A stretch of DNA of 23,148 bases, taken from assembly GCA_052034135.1 (NCBI GenBank), contig JBPOJC010000017.1, positions 1 to 23,148 of the forward strand, given 5' to 3'. Position numbers and translations under genes: made by a program. The notes under the pieces are model-generated. The model did not search any database, was not told where the DNA came from, and saw only the letters and a program-made list of their open reading frames with translations. The stretch's first letter is position 1; every line of letters starts with the position of its first letter. Origin of the DNA: JAGPKI01 sp052034135 (GTDB lineage: Bacteria > Caldisericota > Caldisericia > UBA6126 > JAGPKI01). Shown piece by piece: positions 7,476-15,745 of this stretch.

Positions 7476-7904
7476 TTACTTTGTTTTATAGATTCTTACA
7501 ATTCTTAAATATTCAGATACTATCTCAAAATTAATTATATAATCAAAATACTCTTTAATGGCATTAAATTTATTACCCCATTCAATAAATTTAATACCCG
7601 GAAGATCAATAATATCAGAAAAACCTATATCTAAAAGCTGAGATTCTTCTGATAATCTATAAAAATCGAAGTGATACAGAGATTTTTCTCCGCTATAATC
7701 TTTTAGAATAACAAAGGTAGGACTTATTATTTCAGAGTCAACGTTTAGAGCTTTTCCTGCTCCCTTAACAAAGGTAGTTTTTCCAGAACCGAGCTCGCCT
7801 TCCAGAGAAACTACCTCATCATCTGTTAAGGTTTTAGTAAAAAACTTACCCAGAAGAATCATATCTTCTGGTTTGTAAACATAAATTTCGCTTAAACCTT
7901 CCAT
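7476..7904 (-). CDS. tsaE: tRNA threonylcarbamoyladenosine biosynthesis ATPase TsaE
   Basis: P-loop ATPase of the t6A pathway that resets the TsaB-TsaD complex. Seen: Walker A GELGSGKTTF (36-45), the family SPTF (61-64), the HFDFYRL block (78-84) and IEWG near 107-110, in the right order within 142 aa, a normal length. The ATG at 7904 is the first gene start after the 270-bp spacer that separates this group from the giant genes. It is probably the promoter-proximal gene of the t6A operon, although 90 bp separate it from tsaB. No Shine-Dalgarno is evident upstream, only AAAG. The fourth pathway enzyme, TsaC/Sua5, is not in the window. Confidence 0.95.
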   Translation of the reverse strand: MEGLSEIYVYKPEDMILLGKFFTKTLTDDEVVSLEGELGSGKTTFVKGAGKALNVDSEIISPTFVILKDYSGEKSLYHFDFYRLSEESQLLDIGFSDIIDLPGIKFIEWGNKFNAIKEYFDYIINFEIVSEYLRIVRIYKTK

Positions 7905-7940
7905 AAATTAATTCTTTACACTCACAAACTTTTCACAAAA

Positions 7941-7970
7941 ATTATAAATTATAGGAAAGTATCCTCTAAA
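7941..7970 (-). promoter_or_regulatory. Possible promoter of the tsaE-tsaB-rimI-tsaD operon
   Basis: On the minus strand a consensus -10 TATAAT (complement of 7941-7946) lies 18 bp downstream of TTTAGA (complement of 7965-7970), which matches four of six -35 positions. A second TATAAT (7948-7953) lies just upstream. The leader to the tsaE ATG would be about 30 nt. The good -10 and the position suggest a promoter, but the -35 is weak and the region is A/T-rich, so chance matches are possible. Confidence 0.45.
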
Positions 7971-7992
7971 AAACATTTACCCACAATAAGAT

Positions 7993-8095
7993 TCTGGATT
8001 CCCGCAATCGCTCGGAATGACATCTTTTTTTCATCACTTTTTTTCATCATTCCCGTGCTTTCTCTTCGTCATTCCCATGCAAATGGGAATCCAGA
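7993..8095. repeat. Short inverted-repeat intergenic element (TCTGGATTCCC / GGGAATCCAGA ends)
   Basis: The ends are a perfect 11-bp inverted repeat: TCTGGATTCCC at 7993-8003 and GGGAATCCAGA at 8085-8095. Each end extends to an imperfect ~29-bp unit in which GGAATGAC follows a 9-10 nt variable stretch. The right unit contains a perfect 8-bp hairpin, ATTCCCAT (8071-8078) / ATGGGAAT (8083-8090), with a 4-nt loop; the left unit has ATTCC/GGAAT around a 11-nt loop. A third CATTCCCG copy and a doubled CTTTTTTTCATC lie in the middle. The element is more G/C-rich than its surroundings. It resembles the dispersed GGATTCCCGC/GCGGGAATCC palindromes found between genes in many bacteria. No ORF is inside, so if mobile it would be non-autonomous. 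Confidence 0.75.
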
Positions 8096-8174
8096 TATAT
8101 TTTAACTTTTTGCACTTTATTCTTTATGGTTAAATTAAAACCAAACCATTGCAAGATTGTAACTTATCTTAAAT

Positions 8175-11100
8175 CTATTGAGGGTAAGTAATTATTGCTT
8201 CCCAAAGTTTTGGATCCCAGTCAACTTTAGCACCCATAGCCTCTGAAATAAATCTCAAAGGAACAAGTGTTCTACCGCTTACAATCTCAGGCTCTGCTAA
8301 GAGTGTTACAACTCTTTTTCTTCCAGAAGCATCTGTTACTTCAGCATTTTTCTTGCCAATCCATAGATCAATCTGAATGCCTCTAAAACTATATGAAACC
8401 TTTCTTGTCGCCTCTTCCCACTTAACTTCGGCACCCAAAGATTCAGCAATAAATCTAAATGGAACCATGGTATATTGATTATATTTAAGATAAGGTTTTA
8501 CATCCAAATTTACTGGATTTCCATTAGTATACGCAATTGCATTACCAATTCTTAATCGAATAACTATTTTCAGTATATAAGTTACTAATACATTTGTTGT
8601 ATTACCAACCTTATCAGTTGCAGTTACTGATAAGAAATTATCACCTGCAACACTCCTTACTCCTACAATTTTATCAAAATCACCAAGAGAATTGACTGGT
8701 ATGATTGTTGTAAAACCTGCTACTGTATTAGAAGTTACAGTTATATACTCCACTCCTATCTCGGTACTACCCTTTATTCTTACATTTGCAAAAAGTGCTG
8801 TACCAGTTTCAGTTGTCCCAAAGAATATATCTTCCACAAGTTCAAAAGTAGATGGGCTTGTAACTATAAGTATTGGAGGGTTAGTTTTAAGTATTACTTT
8901 CTTATATATAGAAGTGGAATTACCTGCTTCATCTACTGCTCTAATAGAAATTAGATTTTCACCCTGTTTTAGAGTAAGTTGTGTAGTAAAAGCATTATTG
9001 ATCAAACTAATATTAACATCATTTAATGTTAGAGATACATTTGCTATATCTGTTACTTTAATTGAAAGAACGAGTATATCATTTTTAGTATATAGCTCAT
9101 CTGGAATATTTGTAATGATCTCTGGTGGTGTTCCATCATATTTGAAAGTAAAAGACTTTACAGAGGATTCACTACCAAGAAGAGATACAGCTCTAAATGA
9201 AATTGTATGTACTCCAGCCATATCAAGACTTATTGGTGCAGTATATTCTTTTTCAGCAGAAAAATCGATACTGTAATATATTTTAGCATTAATGTTTGTT
9301 ATAAATATAAGTGTAGGTGGAGTTATATACCATTCATTTAAACCATTAGGAGAAATTGGATCAAGAATATAATTTACCACAAGAGGTGGCTCAATTATAT
9401 AAGGTTCTGAAATTACAGGATAAGGTTCTTTGGAAGTGAAAACAGTTACTCTATACTCACTACCTTCTTTTGATGGATTTAAAATTCCTGCTTGTTTTAA
9501 TATTGTTATATTAACAGTCGAATTTTCAGCAATAAATGTTGTCACTGGAATTTTAAGAGTGTTATTAGAAACAGAAATTAATCCTCCAATTAAGATATTG
9601 TTAACAGAAACAAATGAACCATTTATAGATGATGGGATAGATGCATCTGGAATAATAATGAATATAAAGTCCCCAGCTATTAAGGCTCCATAAGGTCCAA
9701 CAGTAAAAGTTATTGTATACTCTGAAGGTGAAGAAACAAGTGGGGGTTTAACGCTCACTTTAACATCTTTAATAATAGAGGTCTGAACTATTTCAAAAAG
9801 TTCTGAATTTACAATAACTTGCTCCCGAGAAGTATAAGCTTTTATAGAATATTTACCAGGATAAAGAGGATTAACCAATCCTGCATCAATCTTAAATAAT
9901 ATATTCACGGATGTTTCTGCTTTTACAAGTGTATTTACTTTTATGGTCACCGACTTACCAGAAATTACAGGATCTTCTGTTAAGGGAATGCCATTAAAAT
10001 AAACAAATTCCTTAGATATTTTATCTGGAACGCCTATCTCGTAATCAAATATTATTAATATTTCATCACCAGAAGTTAGTTCGCCTCTAAGGCCTGTATT
10101 AAATTGAATCAAATATTCAGCCTTAGTACCCGCTATTATTGGTTTTGGCTGACACTTAAGGTTGGTTATAGAGGAAATATCAATTCTATAGGGGAGAGAC
10201 TCAGATAGTGAGGTTTGAACTGATGTAGAAACTTTAAGTGTATAATTGCCAACAGTTTCTGGGTTATAAATACCTATAATTGACAAAGTTACACTTTCTC
10301 CTGGACCTATATTAACTGGAGAAATAATAATAATATTTAGTTTATTTATGTCAATAATTGGTGGTTTTGTAACCTGAACATCATTAACTCTCATATTCTG
10401 TTCCGGGATAGACTGCGGTATTTTTGTACCTTCTGGCAAGTAAATACTTATAAAATCCCTTCCGCTTATTAAGCTTCCATCAATACCAACAATAAATTTA
10501 ATTGTATAAGTTGCCATCACCCCAGTTATTGCAGGACTTACTGTAACTTCTGGAGAGCTTACTGCGCCGGGGGGAGCTATATTTATTAATTGTGAAACTG
10601 ATCCAAAAAGAGGATTTGTTGCGAATATAGTGTAAGTTCCTTCGCTTTTATCCATATAAAAGAATGTTGCAGAATTTTCTCCTTTTGGAATAACAATCCT
10701 ATCTATGACTTCCCAGTCAGTTGCACTTTTTGAAAAAGAGCCTGTTTTGGATGTAGTTGAGAGAATAACCAATATATCCGTTGCTGCGCTAAATAGATTT
10801 CCAAATGAATCAACCAATGATACTTTTATTTCTTCTGAAACTACTGAAGCCCTGACTGAGCGTGGCGGAGTCGAAAATTGTAGAGTCTTTCGATTGCCTC
10901 TAATAGAAATAGGCAAAATTGCTGAATTATATTCACTCGATACTGCAATAATTGTTATATTTGAAGGCTCTAAATCAGCCACATAGAAAGGAAGTGTTTC
11001 AGAAAAATTTATAGAGACTTTCAATGTAATTGAATTTGATTTGGTCCACTCTATTCCATCAAGAGAAAATCTCGTTGTATTGGACGAAGATGAAACAGTA

Positions 11101-14100
11101 ATACTGATCTCTTCTGAAGTAGGTATAACGTTTTTGTTAACATCTATTAAACTTACCGTCAACGGACCAATTGGCACTGAGGGCTCAAAAGAAGTTTGAA
11201 AGCTTTGCGGGTTAAATTGCAAGCTATTTACACCTGTTTTAACTATAGCCTGTGCCTCTGCCTCTCTTGCTATTCCAGATTGCGTTCCAATCAGCTTAAT
11301 TACACAGGTGCCTTCCTTTAATCCAATAAATTCAGCTTCACTCAGTCCAACTTTACTAATTGTACCAATATTCGATGGAGTAATATACCAATCAAAAGAT
11401 ATATCGTCTATCCTTTCACCGTTAATATCATACCCTTCGCCGCTAAACCTAACAGATTTACCTTTTGGTATTGTAACAGATGAAGGAATTATGCTAACTT
11501 TATCGAGAGTTCCCACAACAACAATGCTCGCAGAAGCTGATATTACTTTTGATCCATACTCTGCAATAACAGAGATATTTCCACTTCCCATATTCCTAGC
11601 GTAAAATTCCGTTGTCTTTGATAATGTATCTGATAAAACTCCTACATTACCTGTAACACTCCATTTATAGGTAACACCATAATCCATTCTTTTACCATTT
11701 GCATCATAAGCTTGAGCACTAAATATTTGAGTCTTTCCTAATGATATTCTTGCTCCTGGAGGTAATATTTCAAGCCTACCAAAGTTTAGATCCGGACAAA
11801 TATAATATGGATATGATTCTTGAGTAGCTCCGCCTGCTCCAACTCTAACTGTTAAAGTATAATTACCAGCTTGAGGATTCTGTAATCCAGCATCTTTTAG
11901 AAAATCAATTTTAACATAAGAATTAGCTTGAATATTAAAAGGAGGATAAACAGTTATTTCATATAAATAAACAGATGGTTCAGTGTTGGATTGAACATTT
12001 GAATTATCTTTTGTTGAAAAAAGAATATTTGAAGCGCTCATTATCGAAGGAATGAATGTTCCATTAGGAAATGTTATAACAAAGGAACTAATGTCAGCAG
12101 TTAAAGCTATTGGAGTATAAAATTCAATAGTATATCTTGACGAAGAATATGGAGTACAAGGATATACACCTACAACTGCTTTTGTTAACTTATCTGATGG
12201 AGTTATTTCATAAGGATCAGATTGGAGAGGATTTGTTAAACTGCCCTCTCTTAGTGTCCATAGCTTTAAAATATAATTTGTGCCGGCAGTAGTGGGGTTT
12301 TTAATATGAGCATCACTTGTAAAAACTACTGTAATTGAACTATTTCCTAAAATATATACTGGACTATAAATGGTAATTCTTCTATTCGAAGTATCTATAA
12401 AAGGAGCAATAGAACAAGTGGAACCATTTACTAAAACATATTGAGGTAAAATCGATGCAGGTAAAGTTGTGTCAAACGGAAACTCAAAAGTGATAGTATC
12501 GCCTATATTTAAATTTCCATAAGAACCAACAGTAAATCTCACAGTATACTGAACATCTGTTGCTCCTGCTAATGTTGGGAGAGGAGAAACAGTAGGTCTT
12601 GATATACCTACTGCAGAAATAGAATAACCAACTGATGCAATCTCAATAGGTTCTTTTGATGATGAACAATATAATCTATAATTTCCGGGAATAGAAGGAT
12701 TTACAATACCTGCTCCCTGTGAAATATAAATATAAACATTAGTGTTACTGCCTATTGTTATTGTGTATGGAATAACAAATGAAATAGTAGTATCAATAAT
12801 GGAAGGATTAAGAACACCTTTACTATTTACAAAGTCATCAGCCGTATTTATAGTTATGTATGCGCCGGAAATAAATGATGGAATGCGAGTTTCGGGTGGA
12901 AATTTAATAGATATTCTATCAACTCCAGAGGTTAATGTGCCAGCCGGTCCTGTCTTAAATGAAATATTTACTCCTGTTCCGCTACCTGCAGAATCATTTG
13001 TTAAGATAACTCCTATGGGTGGGTTACAACCAGCACCAATTCCTTTAATAACAGAGACTATATTATATATACCAGAAATTGATGAGGGCTCACTGTCGGT
13101 ATAGATGTACAGGTAAAATGGCTGTGGTGAAACAGATATGGCGGGATTATCAACATTAGCAGATGGTAAAAACTCAATTTGAACAGCTGCATTATTGCTA
13201 ACAGTTAAAGGCATAGATATTAATACTTCCTTTGAACCCATTGGAAATTGTGATGTTGCAGAATTAACAGGTGAAGGCGAAGTTGATGGTAAGCCATTTA
13301 TAAGAATAGTGCCAATTGGAAAACTTGCAGGTAATAGTGATGAATATTCTGGAGAAAAGACAACATGAACTTTCTGTCCAGATGAGAGACCACCACTTGC
13401 ACCAGTTACAAAAAGAATTGAATACCGTGCACCTTCTCCCGTATCTGAACAATAACCTGAATAATTCGGCTCAACAGTTACAGAAACATCATAAGCAACT
13501 GTCCCTATAAAGTAGGGACTGCTTGAAACAGGGGTTGGTTCTTTCGAAGTATAAACTGTAACTCTATAAGAACCAGCTACCTCTGGATTTCTAATGCCAG
13601 CACTTTCAAAAAATATAATCTTTAAATTCATGTTTTCAGCTACATTGAAACCAGTTGGTAACGTAACAACAACACGAGTTCCAGAAACATAAATAGAAGA
13701 AGGTTGTAATCCTGCATCATTTTGGAGTCTAACATTGCCGGTAGAAATAAATGAAGGAATTATAGTTCCTGATGGAAACTCGATAGTAACCGTATCTCCA
13801 CTTCCCAGTCCCGAATCAACATCGCCTGTAGTAAATGATATTTCGTATCTGCTAACTACACCAACGCCAGGATTTGAAACAAGAGCACTTACATTATCAA
13901 TAGTTGAAATAATTGTAAATAGGTCAGTTATTATTTTATTTGCATCTTTTTCTTTGTCAGTTTCTATTGTTAGACTATAATATGATGGAGTTTCGCTTAC
14001 ATCAGGATTTTTAATTCCTGCTTGCTTTAAAATTTTAACAGTTACTTCAGCATTGTTATCCAGAACAACCGGGGTAGGGAAAGTAATTTTTTGACCCGTA

Positions 14101-15704
14101 ATTGTTGCAATTTCTGAAGTTGCAAAACCATTAACCTGAATTGAACCAGCTGCAATCGTAGCAGGTAATGTAAAAGATGGAGGAAATGTTATCATAATAT
14201 TTCTGTCTAAACCTTCTGTTCCTGAGGGATAAATAGCGCCATTTACACCAAGCGTAAAAATAATTTGATATTCAGCCTCTTTTGATGAAGTATTCGGTGT
14301 AACTGTAACATATCCTCTACCAGGAAGCCTTATTGTATAGCTTTGAGAAGAAACAATAGATGGTTCAGCTGAAGTAGAAAGTTTTAAAGAGTAATTACCA
14401 GGTGTGACAGGATTTTTTAAGCCCGCTGCGGTTGTAAATTGTATGCAAATCCACTCTGAAGCATTTACTGTCTTTGGAGTAACAAACGAAACCTTATTAC
14501 CACTAACAAGTGGATCGTATGGAGTTGTATCAGTACCACTACATGGGAATGCAGGCTCTGTAGAGGAAACAGAAATTCTTATACTTGAAGCAGGTACAGA
14601 TGTAGGAACATATGTTCCTACTGGAAAAGTTACATCAATTCTCCCTGAATTAGCAAATAAAGTTCCATTTTCTCCTATTTTCATCTTTATATGATACTCA
14701 GCATTTAAACCTACCACATCAGGTTTTACTAAAACTGCTGGAGAAACAATAGCCGTTTTTATCAAGTATGAATTTGAGTCAACGGGTCCCTCTACTATTG
14801 TTTCACTGCTTCGCATAGTAGTTAGAGTAAGTTTTCTCTCCCACGGAGAAGATGTAGGATTGAGGATTCCTCCACAAGCATCAATTATAACAACCACATC
14901 AGCTCCTGTTGTTGAAGTTGATGAAATATTTTGAGAAAGAATTACAGTAATTACACCCTTTGAAGTTCCAGGTATACCGGCAACAACGGAAGGGTCAACA
15001 GTTGGTGAAATGTTATTAACTTTAACACATTCTCTCTGAATAGTGCCAGGAATCGTTGTTGCGCTTACAGGGCTAGGTAAATTAGTATCAAATTCTATTT
15101 TTATTTTATCTCCAGCATAAAGACTACGTGAACTTCCCGAGCCAAGCTTAAATCTTATAGTATATTTTGCTTGTGCACCAGCTGTATTTGGTTCAACTAT
15201 GACAGAAGCAGGAGTCATATTTGAAACTATTTCAAATTGGGCCGATTGTGCAGTACCTTCAAGAGATCTTCCTTGAGTATCGAGTGTAGTTAAACTAATT
15301 GTATATAACCCTGCAGTCGGAGGATTTACAACTTTGGAAGATGAAAGTATTATCTCTTGAAATCCAGTTCCAGAAGCTACACCACCTATACCTATTGAAA
15401 TCTTTTGTCCAGACCTTAAAACATCAGAAACAATTGAACCTCCTTGCAAATGAAGGGTAACATCAGCATTAGTCCAGTCTCCTCCGCTTATAAGGTCAAA
15501 CTGAGTAGGGAATGTTATTTCAATCCTACCTCCAACGGGTACAGAAACGGTATTAACAAATCTTATTTTCTGTTCAGCATTACTGCCAGTAGTATTTGGA
15601 ACCGGCGTATTTGTCAAATTAGTAATTACAGCAAAAGAGTGTGGTAAAAAAGTAAATATAACTAATAAAACCGTAACAACTGACAAAAATTTCTTTAAGT
15701 TCAT
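8175..15704 (-). CDS. Giant secreted modular Ig-like surface protein with C-terminal stalk (Cu_amine_oxidN1-type) domain
   Basis: A 2509-residue secreted protein of unknown function. Residues 1-25 form a signal peptide: Lys4-5, a hydrophobic core, and a likely cut after SFA. Then come nine divergent ~130-155 aa modules (26-1306), two BIG-like Ig domains (1307-1491), two invasin-like beta domains (about 1492-1717), three more modules (1718-2108), an OmpL47-like domain (2109-2193), Ig-like domains (2194-2380, with AVDEAGNS and ATDKVGN), and a stalk domain (2381-2509) with two RF-I-x-E-x-x-G-A-x-V-x-W motifs. The ATG follows AAGGAGG with 7 nt spacing. It lies 41 bp behind a paralogue of the same architecture, so the two are probably co-expressed. 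No LPXTG, SLH domain or transmembrane anchor is seen. A cell-surface fibre, S-layer-associated or adhesive role is inference. Confidence 0.93.
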   Translation of the reverse strand: MNLKKFLSVVTVLLVIFTFLPHSFAVITNLTNTPVPNTTGSNAEQKIRFVNTVSVPVGGRIEITFPTQFDLISGGDWTNADVTLHLQGGSIVSDVLRSGQKISIGIGGVASGTGFQEIILSSSKVVNPPTAGLYTISLTTLDTQGRSLEGTAQSAQFEIVSNMTPASVIVEPNTAGAQAKYTIRFKLGSGSSRSLYAGDKIKIEFDTNLPSPVSATTIPGTIQRECVKVNNISPTVDPSVVAGIPGTSKGVITVILSQNISSTSTTGADVVVIIDACGGILNPTSSPWERKLTLTTMRSSETIVEGPVDSNSYLIKTAIVSPAVLVKPDVVGLNAEYHIKMKIGENGTLFANSGRIDVTFPVGTYVPTSVPASSIRISVSSTEPAFPCSGTDTTPYDPLVSGNKVSFVTPKTVNASEWICIQFTTAAGLKNPVTPGNYSLKLSTSAEPSIVSSQSYTIRLPGRGYVTVTPNTSSKEAEYQIIFTLGVNGAIYPSGTEGLDRNIMITFPPSFTLPATIAAGSIQVNGFATSEIATITGQKITFPTPVVLDNNAEVTVKILKQAGIKNPDVSETPSYYSLTIETDKEKDANKIITDLFTIISTIDNVSALVSNPGVGVVSRYEISFTTGDVDSGLGSGDTVTIEFPSGTIIPSFISTGNVRLQNDAGLQPSSIYVSGTRVVVTLPTGFNVAENMNLKIIFFESAGIRNPEVAGSYRVTVYTSKEPTPVSSSPYFIGTVAYDVSVTVEPNYSGYCSDTGEGARYSILFVTGASGGLSSGQKVHVVFSPEYSSLLPASFPIGTILINGLPSTSPSPVNSATSQFPMGSKEVLISMPLTVSNNAAVQIEFLPSANVDNPAISVSPQPFYLYIYTDSEPSSISGIYNIVSVIKGIGAGCNPPIGVILTNDSAGSGTGVNISFKTGPAGTLTSGVDRISIKFPPETRIPSFISGAYITINTADDFVNSKGVLNPSIIDTTISFVIPYTITIGSNTNVYIYISQGAGIVNPSIPGNYRLYCSSSKEPIEIASVGYSISAVGISRPTVSPLPTLAGATDVQYTVRFTVGSYGNLNIGDTITFEFPFDTTLPASILPQYVLVNGSTCSIAPFIDTSNRRITIYSPVYILGNSSITVVFTSDAHIKNPTTAGTNYILKLWTLREGSLTNPLQSDPYEITPSDKLTKAVVGVYPCTPYSSSRYTIEFYTPIALTADISSFVITFPNGTFIPSIMSASNILFSTKDNSNVQSNTEPSVYLYEITVYPPFNIQANSYVKIDFLKDAGLQNPQAGNYTLTVRVGAGGATQESYPYYICPDLNFGRLEILPPGARISLGKTQIFSAQAYDANGKRMDYGVTYKWSVTGNVGVLSDTLSKTTEFYARNMGSGNISVIAEYGSKVISASASIVVVGTLDKVSIIPSSVTIPKGKSVRFSGEGYDINGERIDDISFDWYITPSNIGTISKVGLSEAEFIGLKEGTCVIKLIGTQSGIAREAEAQAIVKTGVNSLQFNPQSFQTSFEPSVPIGPLTVSLIDVNKNVIPTSEEISITVSSSSNTTRFSLDGIEWTKSNSITLKVSINFSETLPFYVADLEPSNITIIAVSSEYNSAILPISIRGNRKTLQFSTPPRSVRASVVSEEIKVSLVDSFGNLFSAATDILVILSTTSKTGSFSKSATDWEVIDRIVIPKGENSATFFYMDKSEGTYTIFATNPLFGSVSQLINIAPPGAVSSPEVTVSPAITGVMATYTIKFIVGIDGSLISGRDFISIYLPEGTKIPQSIPEQNMRVNDVQVTKPPIIDINKLNIIIISPVNIGPGESVTLSIIGIYNPETVGNYTLKVSTSVQTSLSESLPYRIDISSITNLKCQPKPIIAGTKAEYLIQFNTGLRGELTSGDEILIIFDYEIGVPDKISKEFVYFNGIPLTEDPVISGKSVTIKVNTLVKAETSVNILFKIDAGLVNPLYPGKYSIKAYTSREQVIVNSELFEIVQTSIIKDVKVSVKPPLVSSPSEYTITFTVGPYGALIAGDFIFIIIPDASIPSSINGSFVSVNNILIGGLISVSNNTLKIPVTTFIAENSTVNITILKQAGILNPSKEGSEYRVTVFTSKEPYPVISEPYIIEPPLVVNYILDPISPNGLNEWYITPPTLIFITNINAKIYYSIDFSAEKEYTAPISLDMAGVHTISFRAVSLLGSESSVKSFTFKYDGTPPEIITNIPDELYTKNDILVLSIKVTDIANVSLTLNDVNISLINNAFTTQLTLKQGENLISIRAVDEAGNSTSIYKKVILKTNPPILIVTSPSTFELVEDIFFGTTETGTALFANVRIKGSTEIGVEYITVTSNTVAGFTTIIPVNSLGDFDKIVGVRSVAGDNFLSVTATDKVGNTTNVLVTYILKIVIRLRIGNAIAYTNGNPVNLDVKPYLKYNQYTMVPFRFIAESLGAEVKWEEATRKVSYSFRGIQIDLWIGKKNAEVTDASGRKRVVTLLAEPEIVSGRTLVPLRFISEAMGAKVDWDPKLWEAIITYPQ
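8178..8564 (-). other. C-terminal stalk domain of the downstream giant protein
   Basis: Residues 2381-2509 match the copper-amine-oxidase N-terminal-like (Cu_amine_oxidN1/stalk) pattern: LRIGNAIAYTNGNPV, then MVPFRFIAESLGAEVKW, then a beta-rich stretch, then GRTLVPLRFISEAMGAKVDW. Two RFI-x-E half-repeats are expected for this family. It is a structural domain; no oxidase catalytic domain is present anywhere in the protein. Confidence 0.88.
9381..10553 (-). repeat. C-terminal three-module array of the downstream giant protein
   Basis: Residues 1718-2108 hold three copies of the module that also fills the N-terminal half. Each opens with a V-x-V-x-P strand, has A-x-Y-x-I-x-F-x-x-G, then G-D/x-x-I-x-I, an N-P segment, and ends near T-S-(K/R/V)-E/Q. 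The third copy is the clearest (QAGILNPS followed by YRVTVFTSKEP). Copies are recognisable in protein but heavily diverged in DNA. The upstream paralogue has exactly three modules at the same place. Confidence 0.8.
11232..11786 (-). other. Pair of BIG-like Ig domains in the downstream giant protein
   Basis: Residues 1307-1400 and 1401-1491 each show the BIG-family outline: I-x-P-x-x-(A/V)-x-(I/L)-x-x-G-K, then A-Y-D-A-N-G-K or G-Y-D-I-N-G-E, then a W-x-(V/I)-T strand, then an F/G-x-G-x-(C/N)-x-I strand. The same pair separates the module arrays in the neighbouring paralogue. Confidence 0.8.
11787..15629 (-). repeat. N-terminal nine-module array of the downstream giant protein
   Basis: Residues 26-1306 are nine divergent copies (starts near 26, 166, 320, 463, 603, 739, 897, 1035, 1174) of one beta-rich module. 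Shared landmarks are a V-x-V-x-P opening strand, A-x-Y-x-I-x-F-x-(T/V/L)-G, F-P-x-x-T-x-(I/V/L)-P-x-x-(I/F), (V/I)-N-G, an I/V-x-x-P strand, A-G-(I/L)-x-N-P, and Y-x-L-x-(V/L)-x-T-S-x-E-P. Some copies carry cysteine pairs (226/277, 388/420, 752/893, 1183/1303). The first copy, next to the signal peptide, is the most diverged. Confidence 0.85.
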
Positions 15705-15745
15705 AACATTGCCTCCTTTTTAAAAAGGAAAATAAATCTCATATT
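15705..15745 (-). promoter_or_regulatory. Intergenic spacer with strong Shine-Dalgarno inside a 16-bp palindrome
   Basis: The 41-bp gap between the giant genes carries AAGGAGG (complement of 15712-15718), 7 nt before the downstream ATG, the best ribosome-binding site of the window. It overlaps a perfect 16-bp palindrome, TCCTTTTT/AAAAAGGA (15714-15729). If the RNA folds, the 5' half would pair with most of the Shine-Dalgarno. No promoter hexamers are seen here, so the two genes are probably co-transcribed. Confidence 0.7.

Larger units (their letters stand above)
7905..8174. other. Non-coding spacer between the giant genes and tsaE
   Basis: This 270-bp gap holds no credible gene. From right to left it contains an A/T-rich stretch after the giant-gene stop, with a weak hairpin (ATGGTT ... 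AACCAT, about 8140-8163) lacking a U-tract; the inverted-repeat element at 7993-8095; and the putative tsaE promoter at 7941-7970. I see no clear rho-independent terminator for the giant-gene transcript. Confidence 0.7.

Noticed and set aside
7430..7480. Inverted repeat after the tsaE stop (AGTAAT ... ATTACT, CAAAGT ... ACTTTG) as a terminator or operator
   Set aside because: It is interrupted, lacks a U-tract and sits inside what looks like a single t6A operon; a TATAAT nearby has no -35 at proper spacing.
8178..8564. Copper amine oxidase enzyme activity
   Set aside because: Only the structural N-terminal-like stalk domain is present; there is no catalytic beta-sandwich, no topaquinone motif and no room for one.
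8692..9276. Long open frames on the plus strand inside the giant genes (also near 12742-13104, 17898-18293 and 18438-18878)
   Set aside because: They lie antisense to coherent repeat-domain coding sequence, have no ribosome-binding site or domain signal, and are low-complexity mirror readings of Ser/Thr/Val/Ile-rich codons.
15701..15709. Two-codon upstream reading frame (ATG TTA TGA) overlapping the start of the second giant gene
   Set aside because: It is too close to the Shine-Dalgarno to be initiated efficiently and is most simply a chance product of the A/T-rich spacer.
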